Part shown: piece after piece, positions 41,605 through 50,458 of the stretch
How positions within the stretch are numbered: position 1 is the first letter of the stretch
How the letters are laid out: the number at the start of each line of letters is the position of its first letter
Origin: JAKSUT01 sp045616505
GTDB lineage: Bacteria > Cyanobacteriota > Vampirovibrionia > Gastranaerophilales > Gastranaerophilaceae
Assembly (NCBI GenBank): GCA_045616505.1
Contig: JAZLGV010000132.1
Coordinates: 1 to 64,000 of the forward strand
Direction of reading: 5' to 3'
DNA: 64,000 nt
Made by a program: the position numbers and the translations under genes
The notes under the pieces: generated by a model
The model's database searches: none
What the model saw: the letters and a program-made list of their open reading frames with translations, nothing else
Told to the model about the DNA's origin: nothing

Positions 41605-44600
41605 TTACATAAATGATTCAATTACAATTTTGCCAGAAGCGTCTTTTTTAACGATAAGTTTAATTTCTTGACCTTCGCTTGTATAAATATCTTTTAATAC
41701 AACATTTTTCAAATTGTTTGTTTTTTCAGCTTCTAAAACCGCTTTGTTTGCAGTAGAGATTAGTTCGTTAAAGCTTACTAATTCCCCATTTTTAGTAGTA
41801 GGGTTAATTAAATCTCTATCGATTAATCTCATAAATGCGTGGTCTTTGATTTCTACATTTTTGTTTAGTGATTTTGTAGAAATGTTTTTCATTGATTCAA
41901 CTGTTCCTGCAAGTTGTTTGTATTGTGGTAAAAATTCACCTTTTGCATCGCAGATTTCTTTGTTTAAATATGGGTCAAAAAATTCTTTTGTTGCTTTGTT
42001 TACATAAACTTCGTTTTTGAAAATATCTGTTATTGCGTGAATTTCAGATGGTGTAAGTTTATCAGGATTTGATTTTGCTTTTTCAAATAAATCTTCAAAT
42101 TTAACAATTTCTTCTGAACCAGAATTATCTGTTAATACAATATTTTTCTTGTTTACTCTTTCTGAAATTTCAGCAGCACGACTATCTGTGCTTGTAAGCA
42201 TTTTGTCGTAAGCTGTGATTAATTCTTTTGTAACCATATTACTTTCAATCATACTTTCAGTAAATTTTGTTGGGTTTTCTGGTGTGATTGATTTTGCTTT
42301 TGAAATTTCAGGTTCTTGGCACATTATGTTTTTAGAGCTACCAATATCTGTAAGATATTTAGTATCAATAGCTCTTGTATAGTTTGAGTTTAAAGATTGA
42401 GTTAATTTTCTTGCATTTTCATAACTTATTTCTCTTTTAAGTGCTATTTCAAATTGTTCTTCTGCACTCAATGTCATTTCATATTTAGAAAGTAATTTTT
42501 CAGGGTCGAAATCTATTGAGTTATCTGCTCTTCCGTAAAGAGTATTTTTGATATTTGGAATATCTTCAAGAGTAAGATTTGCATCTCTGAACATATTTAA
42601 GTTTTTAAGTTGGTTTAAAATTTCAATGTTTTTGTATGTTTCTGCTTCTCCAAATGCTTTTACTGAATTATTGAAATCGTTTTCTGATATTTCAAAATTT
42701 TTCAATTTTGCAGATGTTTCAGTAGATATTGCTTGGTTTTGAGCAACAGGTCTGTTATACAATATTTTGTATTCTGAATTGTTTGTTCTTGGTACAGAGT
42801 CGTTATTAACTTTTGGATTTAGTTTTGTATCTCCTGTGATTGCAATATTGCTATCAGTATTTAATTTTCTTGAAGCTATCGCAATAGTTTCAGGGAAATA
42901 TTTTTGAAGTTCATAAGTTCTCATAGCAAGAGTATTTGCACCTGTTGCTGTTGAGAACATTGCATTGATTTCGGCAACTGTTTCACCTGCGCCTGCAAGA
43001 GAATCGTTGTAAGGACCTTTGATGAAATAATCTATATAGTCTTCTTGAACATCAGGGAATGCTTTTTTGAATTCAGCTTTTTCTCTTTCAAAAGTTTGTC
43101 TGAATTGTTTTTCGTTTGAAATTGCGTAATCTGTTATATAATTATTTTTTTCATTTGCAGTAAGGTCTTTAGCGTGTCCTGCTTCATGAGAATATGCAAA
43201 TAAATTATTTTCAGATATTATTTCGTTGTCAGCAATACTATAGAATGAATTATCAACATTTGATTTAGAAAGTTTTGTACCTTGATTTTGTAAATCTAAA
43301 AGTTGATCACCTGACATTTTGTCTATTAAAATTTTCATTTCACTGTCACTAGCATTTTTTAGGACATCAGAATATTTTACAGTAGTTGTTGTTCCTCTTG
43401 CGATATCTTGAACTTCAATTCCTGTATCTACTTTTTTCATAGTATATTTGTGACCATTTATTTCAGACATTGCAGTATTTTTATCAATTCTTGTAAATGA
43501 TCTGTTGATTGTAGATAAAACTTGACCGTCTTTTGATGTGATTTGATAGAACATTTTAACGTCATCACCATCAAATTTAGATTCATAAGTATAATGAGTT
43601 TTTGTACCGTTTAAACTTTCAAGATTTTTTTCAACTTTTGTAATTTCACCATTTTTTTGAGCAAAACATTCAATTTTTTCGTTTCCGTTTGCATCAATGA
43701 TTTTGGAATTATATATTCCAGGAACATCAGACAATTCCATTACGTGAGTTTCAGGTAATCCTGTTTTTGGATTTTTGTAAGTTTTTACTTGTGATTTTAA
43801 AATCATACTGTTTGGATTATCACCAACGTATTCTGCTTTGATTTTTGAACCATCAATATAGTTTTCACTTGTTAAAGTTTTACCTTTAATAACTTCTTGT
43901 CCATCAATGATATCTGTATGTGTTTCTTGAGTTGTTCTTGATTTTAAAACTCCTTCAGATGTATATTTTGTGTCAGTAACGGTTACATCTTTATCTTTTA
44001 TTTCCCAATTTTTACTATGAGTTTTAGTTTCTGTAGTTTTGAAAGTGTTTTCTTTAGAATCATATTGAACTTCATTTTTTACATAACCGTTTGCATTTAG
44101 TTGTTTATATTGTTCTTCTGTGTAACCATCACGAGTGAATGAACGAGTAATATCACCATTAGCTTCATCATTTAAAATTATTTTTTGATTTTTTGGAGCT
44201 TCATCATTTAAAATCAAAGGTTTTTGAGGTTCTGCAGAATCTGAAAGAATGATTTTTTTAGGAGTTGTAGCTTCATCAGCCCCCATAATTGTTCTTTCAA
44301 AGATATTCATTTTAGAAGTATCTTTTGGTTCAGAGAATATTGTTTGTGTTTTTTTAGGGTTTTTTATTACTGTTCCATCTATTTCAAAGTCATTAGAATT
44401 TGGTGATATTCTTTGGAAATCAGGTTGTGTTGAGTTTGTTGTGTTTACTTTAGTGGTAGCTAATTTGCCCATAGAAATACCAGTGATGATAGATATACCT
44501 TGAGAAATTCCTTCACTTGTTAAATCAACGTTACCTGTGATGATATAATCTGCATATATGCCTAAACTTGCATCTACTCCGACTTCTGCGGCTTTTGCAA

Positions 44601-46176
44601 CTACTTTGCTACCCATTTTTGTTAATACAAGTTGATTTACTCCACTTGAAACTTTGTTGATAGCAAAACCTGAAGAAACTAGAGCTGTATCAGTCGCAGT
44701 TTCTTTTAATAGTGCTAAACCTTCTTCTTTAGATAATCCATTTTCTGAAGTTACTTCATCTACTAAATCTAAGCCTTCGTCAAGGAATTGACCACCAAGA
44801 GCCATACCTGTTCCAACTTGTGCAACTGCAATTGAAGCACCACCTGTAACAGGTGCAGCAGCATATCCGCCAACCATCATTGTCATACCTGCAATTGATA
44901 CCCCTGATGAAACTCTATCTGCTACTGTTTCTTGTTTTTCACAATATTTAGATACTAATTCTCCATTGAAACCTGATGTACCAAGTGCTTCTTTTGCATA
45001 TTTTGAGTAATCGTCTGAAACTTCTTTAATGCTTTTTCCTGTTATTTTTTCAAAGTTTTCACGATATTCATTAGTGCAATAAAGTGCATAATTTTTAAAT
45101 CCATTGTTAGCTTGTGAAATCACTTCGCCTTCTTTGTGAGAATGATTTTCGCTTCCAGTTTCATTTGGTTTATATGTTTTGGTAACTTCTGTAGGACCTT
45201 TTAATGAATAAACAGTAGAAGTTACAGACAAATTTCCGTTTTTGTCAAAGACATATTTTCCGCCTTTTTCATTTTTAGCGTATTCGTTTAGTTTTTCAAT
45301 AGCTTCTTCTTGTGAGCAATTATAAAATTTTCTTGTGGCATTGATAAGTTCTTGCCCAGTAAAAGTATCTTTGCTAAGTGCATCTTCAAATGCTGCGCAT
45401 TTTGCAAGACCTGCGTTTGCGATTGTAGAATAATTTTTTGCTTCTTGGAATTTTTGAATTTTTTCAGGATTAAATTCAACACCTGTGTTTTCTTTGTAAA
45501 TTCTTGCAAATTCTTCAGCGGTGTCTGCTTGTTTTAGTTCGTTGATGAATGTTTCTTGTGTTTGGAATTGTTCTTCAACTTTTTGTTTTGTTGCTTTTCC
45601 GCCAAAAAATTCTCTGACTTTGTTAGCCGTTTTTGCAACCCATCCATCTTCTTTGTCTTGTTCAGTAATAGTTTGTTTACCACTATCTAACAATAATTCT
45701 AATGTGTCTGTCGCATTTTTTTCTAAGGTTTCTTGTTCTTCTTTTGACAAATTTAGAAAATCATTTTGTTTTTTATTATAAAATTCTTGTGCTGCTTCTC
45801 TTCTTTTAGCCTCTTGAGGTGTCATTTGGCTAGCTTTTTCAAGAGAAATTTGTTTTTCTAAATCATCAAGTTCTTTTCCGCTTATTTCTTTAGAATAAGC
45901 GATTTCATTTGATGTAGTTTCTTTTTCTTCTTCAATTTGGGTTTTTAAAATTTTTATTTCGTTTCTTATGTCAGATAATTGTTTAGCTGTGTATTGGTTT
46001 GCACCACCATTTTGAAGTTTGATAACTAGGTTTTTTTCTTCTTTTTCAAGTTGTTGAAGTTGTTCTTCATCGGAAAAGACAGAATTAAAAGTTTCCTCAC
46101 CTTTTTTAGTTGCTTCAAGTTGAGGATTGTCGTATTTATTTGAAAATGTAATCTTGTTTATTTTTTTATCTGTCAT
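41605..46176 (-). CDS. Giant multidomain protein with HEAGH metallopeptidase motif and toxin-like C terminus
   Basis: A 1523-residue protein with no Sec signal. The N terminus has ITFSNK (about residues 9-14). Residues about 35-140 are coiled coil. A Gly/Ala-rich hydrophobic block (425-465) and weaker ones near 510 and 560 could insert in membranes. A short three-fold repeat of KIILSD or ILNDEA type lies near residues 640-670. A beta-rich region with tyrosine/threonine strands (about 680-940) follows. His997-Glu-Ala-Gly-His1001 is a zinc-protease motif, with E1065 or E1069 (GETVAEIN) as likely third ligand. The last 85 residues (H1446 and R1450 in DHAFMRLIDRD) resemble RelE/DUF4258-like nuclease folds. 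Divergent from the flagellar export operon. Function is inferred. Confidence 0.8.
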   Translation of the reverse strand: MTDKKINKITFSNKYDNPQLEATKKGEETFNSVFSDEEQLQQLEKEEKNLVIKLQNGGANQYTAKQLSDIRNEIKILKTQIEEEKETTSNEIAYSKEISGKELDDLEKQISLEKASQMTPQEAKRREAAQEFYNKKQNDFLNLSKEEQETLEKNATDTLELLLDSGKQTITEQDKEDGWVAKTANKVREFFGGKATKQKVEEQFQTQETFINELKQADTAEEFARIYKENTGVEFNPEKIQKFQEAKNYSTIANAGLAKCAAFEDALSKDTFTGQELINATRKFYNCSQEEAIEKLNEYAKNEKGGKYVFDKNGNLSVTSTVYSLKGPTEVTKTYKPNETGSENHSHKEGEVISQANNGFKNYALYCTNEYRENFEKITGKSIKEVSDDYSKYAKEALGTSGFNGELVSKYCEKQETVADRVSSGVSIAGMTMMVGGYAAAPVTGGASIAVAQVGTGMALGGQFLDEGLDLVDEVTSENGLSKEEGLALLKETATDTALVSSGFAINKVSSGVNQLVLTKMGSKVVAKAAEVGVDASLGIYADYIITGNVDLTSEGISQGISIITGISMGKLATTKVNTTNSTQPDFQRISPNSNDFEIDGTVIKNPKKTQTIFSEPKDTSKMNIFERTIMGADEATTPKKIILSDSAEPQKPLILNDEAPKNQKIILNDEANGDITRSFTRDGYTEEQYKQLNANGYVKNEVQYDSKENTFKTTETKTHSKNWEIKDKDVTVTDTKYTSEGVLKSRTTQETHTDIIDGQEVIKGKTLTSENYIDGSKIKAEYVGDNPNSMILKSQVKTYKNPKTGLPETHVMELSDVPGIYNSKIIDANGNEKIECFAQKNGEITKVEKNLESLNGTKTHYTYESKFDGDDVKMFYQITSKDGQVLSTINRSFTRIDKNTAMSEINGHKYTMKKVDTGIEVQDIARGTTTTVKYSDVLKNASDSEMKILIDKMSGDQLLDLQNQGTKLSKSNVDNSFYSIADNEIISENNLFAYSHEAGHAKDLTANEKNNYITDYAISNEKQFRQTFEREKAEFKKAFPDVQEDYIDYFIKGPYNDSLAGAGETVAEINAMFSTATGANTLAMRTYELQKYFPETIAIASRKLNTDSNIAITGDTKLNPKVNNDSVPRTNNSEYKILYNRPVAQNQAISTETSAKLKNFEISENDFNNSVKAFGEAETYKNIEILNQLKNLNMFRDANLTLEDIPNIKNTLYGRADNSIDFDPEKLLSKYEMTLSAEEQFEIALKREISYENARKLTQSLNSNYTRAIDTKYLTDIGSSKNIMCQEPEISKAKSITPENPTKFTESMIESNMVTKELITAYDKMLTSTDSRAAEISERVNKKNIVLTDNSGSEEIVKFEDLFEKAKSNPDKLTPSEIHAITDIFKNEVYVNKATKEFFDPYLNKEICDAKGEFLPQYKQLAGTVESMKNISTKSLNKNVEIKDHAFMRLIDRDLINPTTKNGELVSFNELISTANKAVLEAEKTNNLKNVVLKDIYTSEGQEIKLIVKKDASGKIVIESFM

Positions 46177-46195
46177 GAAAAAGAAACCTATATAC

Positions 46196-46219
46196 TATAT
46201 AAAAACATGTTTTTATATA
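46196..46219. promoter_or_regulatory. Perfect 24-bp palindrome upstream of the giant gene
   Basis: A fully symmetric sequence with arms TATATAAAAACA and TGTTTTTATATA, centred at 46207/46208. It starts 20 nt before the giant gene's ATG and may be an operator or a transcript hairpin. Confidence 0.6.
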
Positions 46220-46297
46220 ATATTTACTTCATTTTACAAGATATTTAATATTTGTTAAATATTTTTTTCATATATTTTTTTAAAATACAACAAACAG

Positions 46298-46327
46298 TTG
46301 ATGTCTTATTGCCTTTAAACATATATT
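46298..46327 (+). promoter_or_regulatory. Putative promoter of the flagellar export operon
   Basis: TTGATG (46298-46303) and TATATT (46322-46327) are separated by 18 bp, giving a leader of about 40 nt. No sigma-54 or sigma-28 consensus is obvious. Confidence 0.4.
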
Positions 46328-46372
46328 CTAGTGTTGGGGAAGAATATTATTAGGGATAATTTTTAGACAAAA

Positions 46373-47539
46373 ATGACTGAAAATATTAGAAAAGATGAAT
46401 TAGATTTAACTCTTTATTATGATTGGTTTTGCCAAACTTTTTTGAATGCGGTAAAGCAATCAAGTGATGAATTTTTCTCCGATGTTTTTGATTACAAATT
46501 AGTTTCTGTAAGTAAAAATATAAACGCATTGTTTCAAGGTGATGAATATTTTGTAACTAAAATAAGAATTGATAAACAGCATGATATATTTTTCAGATGT
46601 TCTTCTGTTGCTGTAAAAATTATTTTAGACGAAAGTTTAGGTGTTGCAAAAAAATATGATATTTCAACAATTACAGAACTTGAAGCAAAAATTATAAGTT
46701 CATTTAATGATTTTTTGTTTAATAATGTAACTCAATTTTTAGTTAATAATATTGACCCAAAAGCTAAAAGAAAAAATTATGACATGATTAATTTGACTAT
46801 GTTAATCAAGTCAAAAAATGGTGATAGCAAAACAGGAAAAGTTATAATTTCATTACCTTATGTGTTGGTAAAACCTCCACAAGTAGAGGTTAATCCTGTT
46901 TATGATGTTTCATCTTTTAACGAAAGTGTTATAGATGTTGCCTTAAAAGTAGGGACAACAAAATTTAATTTGAGAGATTTAAAAGGTCTTGAAAAAGGCG
47001 ATATGGTTGTGTTTGAAGATAGTAATATAAACACAATGCGTATAATGTTTAAAGATTATGTATCAGATTTTAAATTAACCCCTAATCCAGGGATTGTTAC
47101 ATCAATAGATGATGACGGAGGAGGAAATATGAGTGAGAACTCTTCACCACAAAATTTGTGGGATAGTATTCAAGTCGATATGGATGCAGAATTTGATTCT
47201 GTAAAAATTAGTTTGGGTGACTTGAAAAATATACAAAGTGGTATGGTAGTTGATTTGATGTCAATTTATGACAATAAAGTGTCATTAAAAGTTGAAAATA
47301 AATTGATAGCAAGAGGAGAATTAGTAATTGTAAATGATAGATATGGTGTAAAAATTGACGAAACTTATGCACACGTATCACCTCAAGCTCAAGTTCAACA
47401 AGATAATTTGCCAGTTCAGGAAGAAGCAGGAGTTTCACAAATTGATGAAATGCCTCAAGATGCAGGTGAAGTTCCACAAGCAGGTGGCGAAGAAGAATTT
47501 GATTACAGCGATTTTAATTTAGATGATGAAGATATTTAA
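46373..47539 (+). CDS. Flagellar motor switch protein of the FliM/FliN/FliY type
   Basis: A 388-residue C-ring protein. Residues about 1-165 form a CheC/FliY-like part with LEAKIISSFNDFLFNN. Two SpoA (FliN-type) domains follow: about 185-245 (LKVGTTKFNLRDLKGLEKGDMV) and 275-340 (AEFDSVKISLGDLKNIQSGMVV). The tail is acidic (about 350-388). Two SpoA domains in one chain recall type III secretion SctQ as well as fused FliM/FliN, but fliO two genes on favours a flagellum. It leads the operon fliO-fliP-fliQ-fliR. The ribosome site is weak (AGGGAT, 15 nt from ATG). Confidence 0.85.
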   Translation: MTENIRKDELDLTLYYDWFCQTFLNAVKQSSDEFFSDVFDYKLVSVSKNINALFQGDEYFVTKIRIDKQHDIFFRCSSVAVKIILDESLGVAKKYDISTITELEAKIISSFNDFLFNNVTQFLVNNIDPKAKRKNYDMINLTMLIKSKNGDSKTGKVIISLPYVLVKPPQVEVNPVYDVSSFNESVIDVALKVGTTKFNLRDLKGLEKGDMVVFEDSNINTMRIMFKDYVSDFKLTPNPGIVTSIDDDGGGNMSENSSPQNLWDSIQVDMDAEFDSVKISLGDLKNIQSGMVVDLMSIYDNKVSLKVENKLIARGELVIVNDRYGVKIDETYAHVSPQAQVQQDNLPVQEEAGVSQIDEMPQDAGEVPQAGGEEEFDYSDFNLDDEDI

Positions 47540-47562
47540 TTGAAATAACGGGGACGAGGAAA

Positions 47563-48018
47563 ATGGGAAGTTATATAATAAATTTTTCAGTTTATACAAT
47601 GGCGATGGTAGGCGTAATTATGCTTGCTTTGTTCGTGTTTAAGTTTTGTATGGGTTTCACTCCTTCAAAGAAAGATTCAACATTAAAAGTTTTAGAAACA
47701 ATGAAACTTTCTCCTAAAAAAACTTTGTATGTGATAAAGGCAGAAGGTGAAAAATACTTGATTGCAGGTGATATTGATAATACTTCATTAATTGCAAAAT
47801 TAGGAGATACTCAAGATGCAACACAAGTTTTGAAAACTCAAAAATTTAGTACAATTTCTGAAAATGTTTCAAAAAGAGAAGATAAAAGCATGAAATTATC
47901 AAGTTTGGATGGAGTAGTAAGTTTGAAAGATTTTTCAGACAAAATAAATTTTGCAGAAAAGAAAGTTGCAAAAAGACCTGTAATGCGTCAATTGGCGGCT
48001 AAATTGAAAGAAGTGTAA
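47563..48018 (+). CDS. fliO: Flagellar biosynthesis protein FliO
   Basis: A 151-residue single-pass membrane protein. An N-terminal membrane helix (about residues 10-30) is followed by a cytoplasmic domain with LKVLETMKLSPKKTLYVIKAEGEKYLIAGD, the FliO pattern. FliO helps FliP assemble and is not found in virulence type III systems. A basic helix ends the protein. It sits between the C-ring gene and fliP, its usual place, with GGGGA-type ribosome site before the ATG. Confidence 0.85.
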   Translation: MGSYIINFSVYTMAMVGVIMLALFVFKFCMGFTPSKKDSTLKVLETMKLSPKKTLYVIKAEGEKYLIAGDIDNTSLIAKLGDTQDATQVLKTQKFSTISENVSKREDKSMKLSSLDGVVSLKDFSDKINFAEKKVAKRPVMRQLAAKLKEV

Positions 48019-48036
48019 TAAAAGGATAAGAAATAA

Positions 48037-48678
48037 ATGGAAGCTTTTTTAAAGGATACAAATCCGGTTTTACAAATGTTGATTTTGATGGCATCTTTTT
48101 CATTGTTGCCATTCATTTTCGTTTGTATGACAAGTTTTTTGAGATTTATAATTGTATTTTCAATGTTGAAAACAGCAATGGGAACTCAACAAGTTCCTCC
48201 TGCGATGGTAATTATTGGACTTTCAATGATTTTGACTTTCTATACAATGGGTCCTGTTTTTCAAAAATGTTATGATTACGGAAATGTTCCTTATCAAAAA
48301 ACTCAAAATATAGTTTTGGCTTTTACTGAGGGTTCAAAACCTTTAAAAGAATTTATGATGAAACAAACTCGTCAGAAGGATTTGGAATTTTTTGTAACCT
48401 TATCTCAAAAAACACCGCCAAAATCTCCTGAAGAAATTACAATTTGGCAAGTTGCACCAGCATTTATTACAAGTGAATTGAAAACAGCATTTGAAATAGG
48501 GTTTATAATATTTGTTCCATTTATTGTATTAGACCTTGTTGTTGCAAATATTTTGCTGGCACTTGGGATGTTTATGTTATCTCCAACAATTATTTCTTTG
48601 CCGTTTAAGTTGCTGATATTTATTGCGGTAGATGGTTGGGCATTGATAGTTCAAGGTTTGGTAAATAGTTATAACTAA
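48037..48678 (+). CDS. fliP: Flagellar export gate protein FliP
   Basis: A 213-residue core of the type III export gate. Motifs are TSFLRFIIVFSMLKTAMGTQQVPP after the first helix, and TAFEIGFIIFVPFIVLDLVVANILLALGMFMLSP near the end. The usual FliP has a cleaved signal peptide and is about 245 residues; this one starts directly before the first helix and has the length of SctR. FliP forms a pentamer with FliQ and FliR. AAGGAT precedes the ATG. Confidence 0.94.
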   Translation: MEAFLKDTNPVLQMLILMASFSLLPFIFVCMTSFLRFIIVFSMLKTAMGTQQVPPAMVIIGLSMILTFYTMGPVFQKCYDYGNVPYQKTQNIVLAFTEGSKPLKEFMMKQTRQKDLEFFVTLSQKTPPKSPEEITIWQVAPAFITSELKTAFEIGFIIFVPFIVLDLVVANILLALGMFMLSPTIISLPFKLLIFIAVDGWALIVQGLVNSYN

Positions 48679-48701
48679 AATAATTAAAGGAAAAATACGT
48701 T

Positions 48702-49199
48702 ATGGAAATGTTAATGGAATATATGGCTAAAGGTTTTGTGGCAATGCTTACAATATCAATGCCTTGTGTTTTAACGGCAGCAGGAATTGGTCTTGTTGTC
48801 GGTATTTTGCAAGCCGTTACGCAAGTTCAAGAACAAACAATTGCAGCCGCTCCAAAAATTGTAGCAGTTTTTCTTGTAATTATGATTGGTGGTTATGGTT
48901 TTACAAAAATTTTGACAAATCTTACTATGGAAGGGTTTGCGATGGCATTTAATGTCGTTCCTAAAAATGAAGAATTTGTTTTACCTTCTGATTATTACAA
49001 ATATACAAAACCATTTGCAGGTGAAATGCGTGATGGAGTAAAACCATCTTCAAATTTGATTGACAGAGTTCAAAAAACACCTAGAAATGGTTTAGGTTCT
49101 AATAAAACAGGTGTGGATGGAAGCTTGTATGTTTCACCACCAAAAACAACAGGTTCAAGAGCTAATTTAGTAGAAAATATGAAATTAAACGGAAGATAA
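48702..49199 (+). CDS. fliQ: Flagellar export protein FliQ with unusual C-terminal extension
   Basis: A 165-residue protein. Residues 1-87 are a standard FliQ: two membrane helices separated by the LVVGILQAVTQVQEQTIAAAPKI loop. FliQ proteins normally end near residue 89, but here about 78 hydrophilic residues follow (PSDYYKYTKPFAGEMRDG, then Ser/Thr/Gly/Asn-rich), predicted disordered. The reading frame is intact, and fliR starts 3 nt after the stop, so the extension is not a sequencing artefact of a shifted stop in any obvious way. AAGGAA lies before the ATG. Confidence 0.9.
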   Translation: MEMLMEYMAKGFVAMLTISMPCVLTAAGIGLVVGILQAVTQVQEQTIAAAPKIVAVFLVIMIGGYGFTKILTNLTMEGFAMAFNVVPKNEEFVLPSDYYKYTKPFAGEMRDGVKPSSNLIDRVQKTPRNGLGSNKTGVDGSLYVSPPKTTGSRANLVENMKLNGR

Positions 49200-49202
49200 T
49201 AG

Positions 49203-49982
49203 ATGGATAGTTTGTTAACAGCAATAGCAAAAATGTTTCCTGCTTTTGATGCAAATTTTGCAGCAGGATTTATTGTTTTTTCCCGTTTTTTAGGCTTTGT
49301 TTGTTTTGCTCCCGTTTTTTGTCGAAAAGATTTTCCTATGATTGCAAAAATAGGTTTTGTTTTTTTGACGACTATTATGATAGTTTGTATTTTAAAACCT
49401 TCTGCTCCACCAATGGGAAATGATATAATTGTTCCAATTGTGTTAAATTCAGCGGTAGGTGCGATGCTTGGGTTTATGGCAAGGTTAATTTTGATTGCTG
49501 TAGATGCAGGCGGAGATATGATTAATATGCAAATGGGGTTATCTTCTGCGATGGTTTTAGACCCAACTTCTCAAAAACAAGTGTCTTTGATGGAAAATAT
49601 TTTTTCACTTTTAGGTGTTTTGATTTTTATAAATGTTGGTGGTATTTATTGGCTTTTTAATGCTTTTATGAGAAGTTTCGATGTGTTTCCTTTATATGCG
49701 ATGTCAATTCCTTTGATGGACATTGTTAATTTTGATTATTTACTTAAAATGACATCTAATGTGTTGTTTATGGGGTTACAAATAGCGTCACCAATTTTGC
49801 TTGCAACATTAGGACAAGATATTATTCTTGGTACGATTTCAAAAACAGCTCCTCAAGTAAACGTATTTCAATTGAGTTTCTTATTTAAACCTGTTTTTGG
49901 CGCAGCAATTATGATTTGGATTATGCCAATGATGGTAAATGTTATAACTGAATATTTTATGTCTTTTTCAAGAATTTTTTAA
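49203..49982 (+). CDS. fliR: Flagellar export gate protein FliR
   Basis: A 259-residue membrane protein completing the export gate. It has six or so hydrophobic helices and the FliR motifs FSRFLGFVCFAPVF, GFMARLILIAVDAGGDMINMQMGLSSAMVLDP and LPGIM-like SPILLATLGQDIILG. The operon ends here at a strong bidirectional terminator. flhB, flhA and the rod/hook/filament genes are not adjacent, so the flagellar genes are probably split over several loci. Confidence 0.94.
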   Translation: MDSLLTAIAKMFPAFDANFAAGFIVFSRFLGFVCFAPVFCRKDFPMIAKIGFVFLTTIMIVCILKPSAPPMGNDIIVPIVLNSAVGAMLGFMARLILIAVDAGGDMINMQMGLSSAMVLDPTSQKQVSLMENIFSLLGVLIFINVGGIYWLFNAFMRSFDVFPLYAMSIPLMDIVNFDYLLKMTSNVLFMGLQIASPILLATLGQDIILGTISKTAPQVNVFQLSFLFKPVFGAAIMIWIMPMMVNVITEYFMSFSRIF

Positions 49983-50000
49983 ATGGTTTTTGTTTAATAA

Positions 50001-50039
50001 AAAAAGAAGTCGGATGTATTAAACATCCGACTTCTTTTT
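50001..50039. terminator. Bidirectional terminator between fliR and rpsT
   Basis: A near-perfect stem with arms AAAAAGAAGTCGGATGT and its complement around an A/T loop, with T-runs on both strands, separates convergent genes. Confidence 0.93.
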
Positions 50040-50053
50040 CAAATAATATTTGC

Positions 50054-50323
50054 TTATTTGTTAGCTAATTTGTTCAAAGCAATTACAAGTCTTGATTTTT
50101 TTCTTGCAGCTGTGTTTTTGTGTAAAATACCTTTTGAAACAGCTTTATCGCAAAGTTGGTAAACTTTTGAAACTGCTGCTGCTAAAGCATTTTTGTCATC
50201 ACTTTCTGCGATTGCAAGTGCTTTTTTGATTGCTGTTTTAATAGAAGATTTGAAAGAGATGTTTCTTTCAGCATTTCTTTCTGCAATCAAGATTCTTTTT
50301 TTTGAAGATTTAATATTAGCCAT
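50054..50323 (-). CDS. rpsT: 30S ribosomal protein S20
   Basis: An 89-residue basic helical protein, the usual length of S20. The N terminus MANIKSSKKRILIAERNAERN and the C-terminal SKGILHKNTAARKKSRLVIAL match the family. AAGGAAAAATAA precedes the ATG. It stands alone, as is common for rpsT. An unusual structured leader lies upstream (50349-50378). Confidence 0.96.
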   Translation of the reverse strand: MANIKSSKKRILIAERNAERNISFKSSIKTAIKKALAIAESDDKNALAAAVSKVYQLCDKAVSKGILHKNTAARKKSRLVIALNKLANK

Positions 50324-50348
50324 TTATTTTTCCTTTCCAATTTCTTCC

Positions 50349-50378
50349 TCGGGATTAATGACTTCCCGATTAAATCGG
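50349..50378 (-). promoter_or_regulatory. Two mutually exclusive hairpins in the rpsT leader
   Basis: One stem pairs TCGGG with CCCGA (50349-50353 and 50365-50369); the other pairs CCGATT with AATCGG (50366-50371 and 50373-50378). They share bases 50366-50369, so only one can form. The site lies about 25-55 nt before the S20 start and could mediate autoregulation. Confidence 0.4.
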
Positions 50379-50446
50379 ATGATAGTGAGTTCTTTGATTG
50401 TAATACAAATTTTATTTTTATGCAACATGTTTTTTGTTTTTTGTAT

Positions 50447-50452
50447 TAAAAT
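50447..50452 (+). promoter_or_regulatory. -10-like hexamer placed for a leaderless bioD-like mRNA
   Basis: TAAAAT ends 6 nt before the ATG at 50459. No Shine-Dalgarno sequence is seen. Confidence 0.4.
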
Positions 50453-50458
50453 CAAATT

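Noticed and set aside
46373..49982. Virulence-type III secretion system instead of a flagellar operon
   Set aside because: FliO is present and is not part of virulence systems; no SctV, SctC secretin or needle gene is seen. The SctQ- and SctR-like features are kept as a finding.
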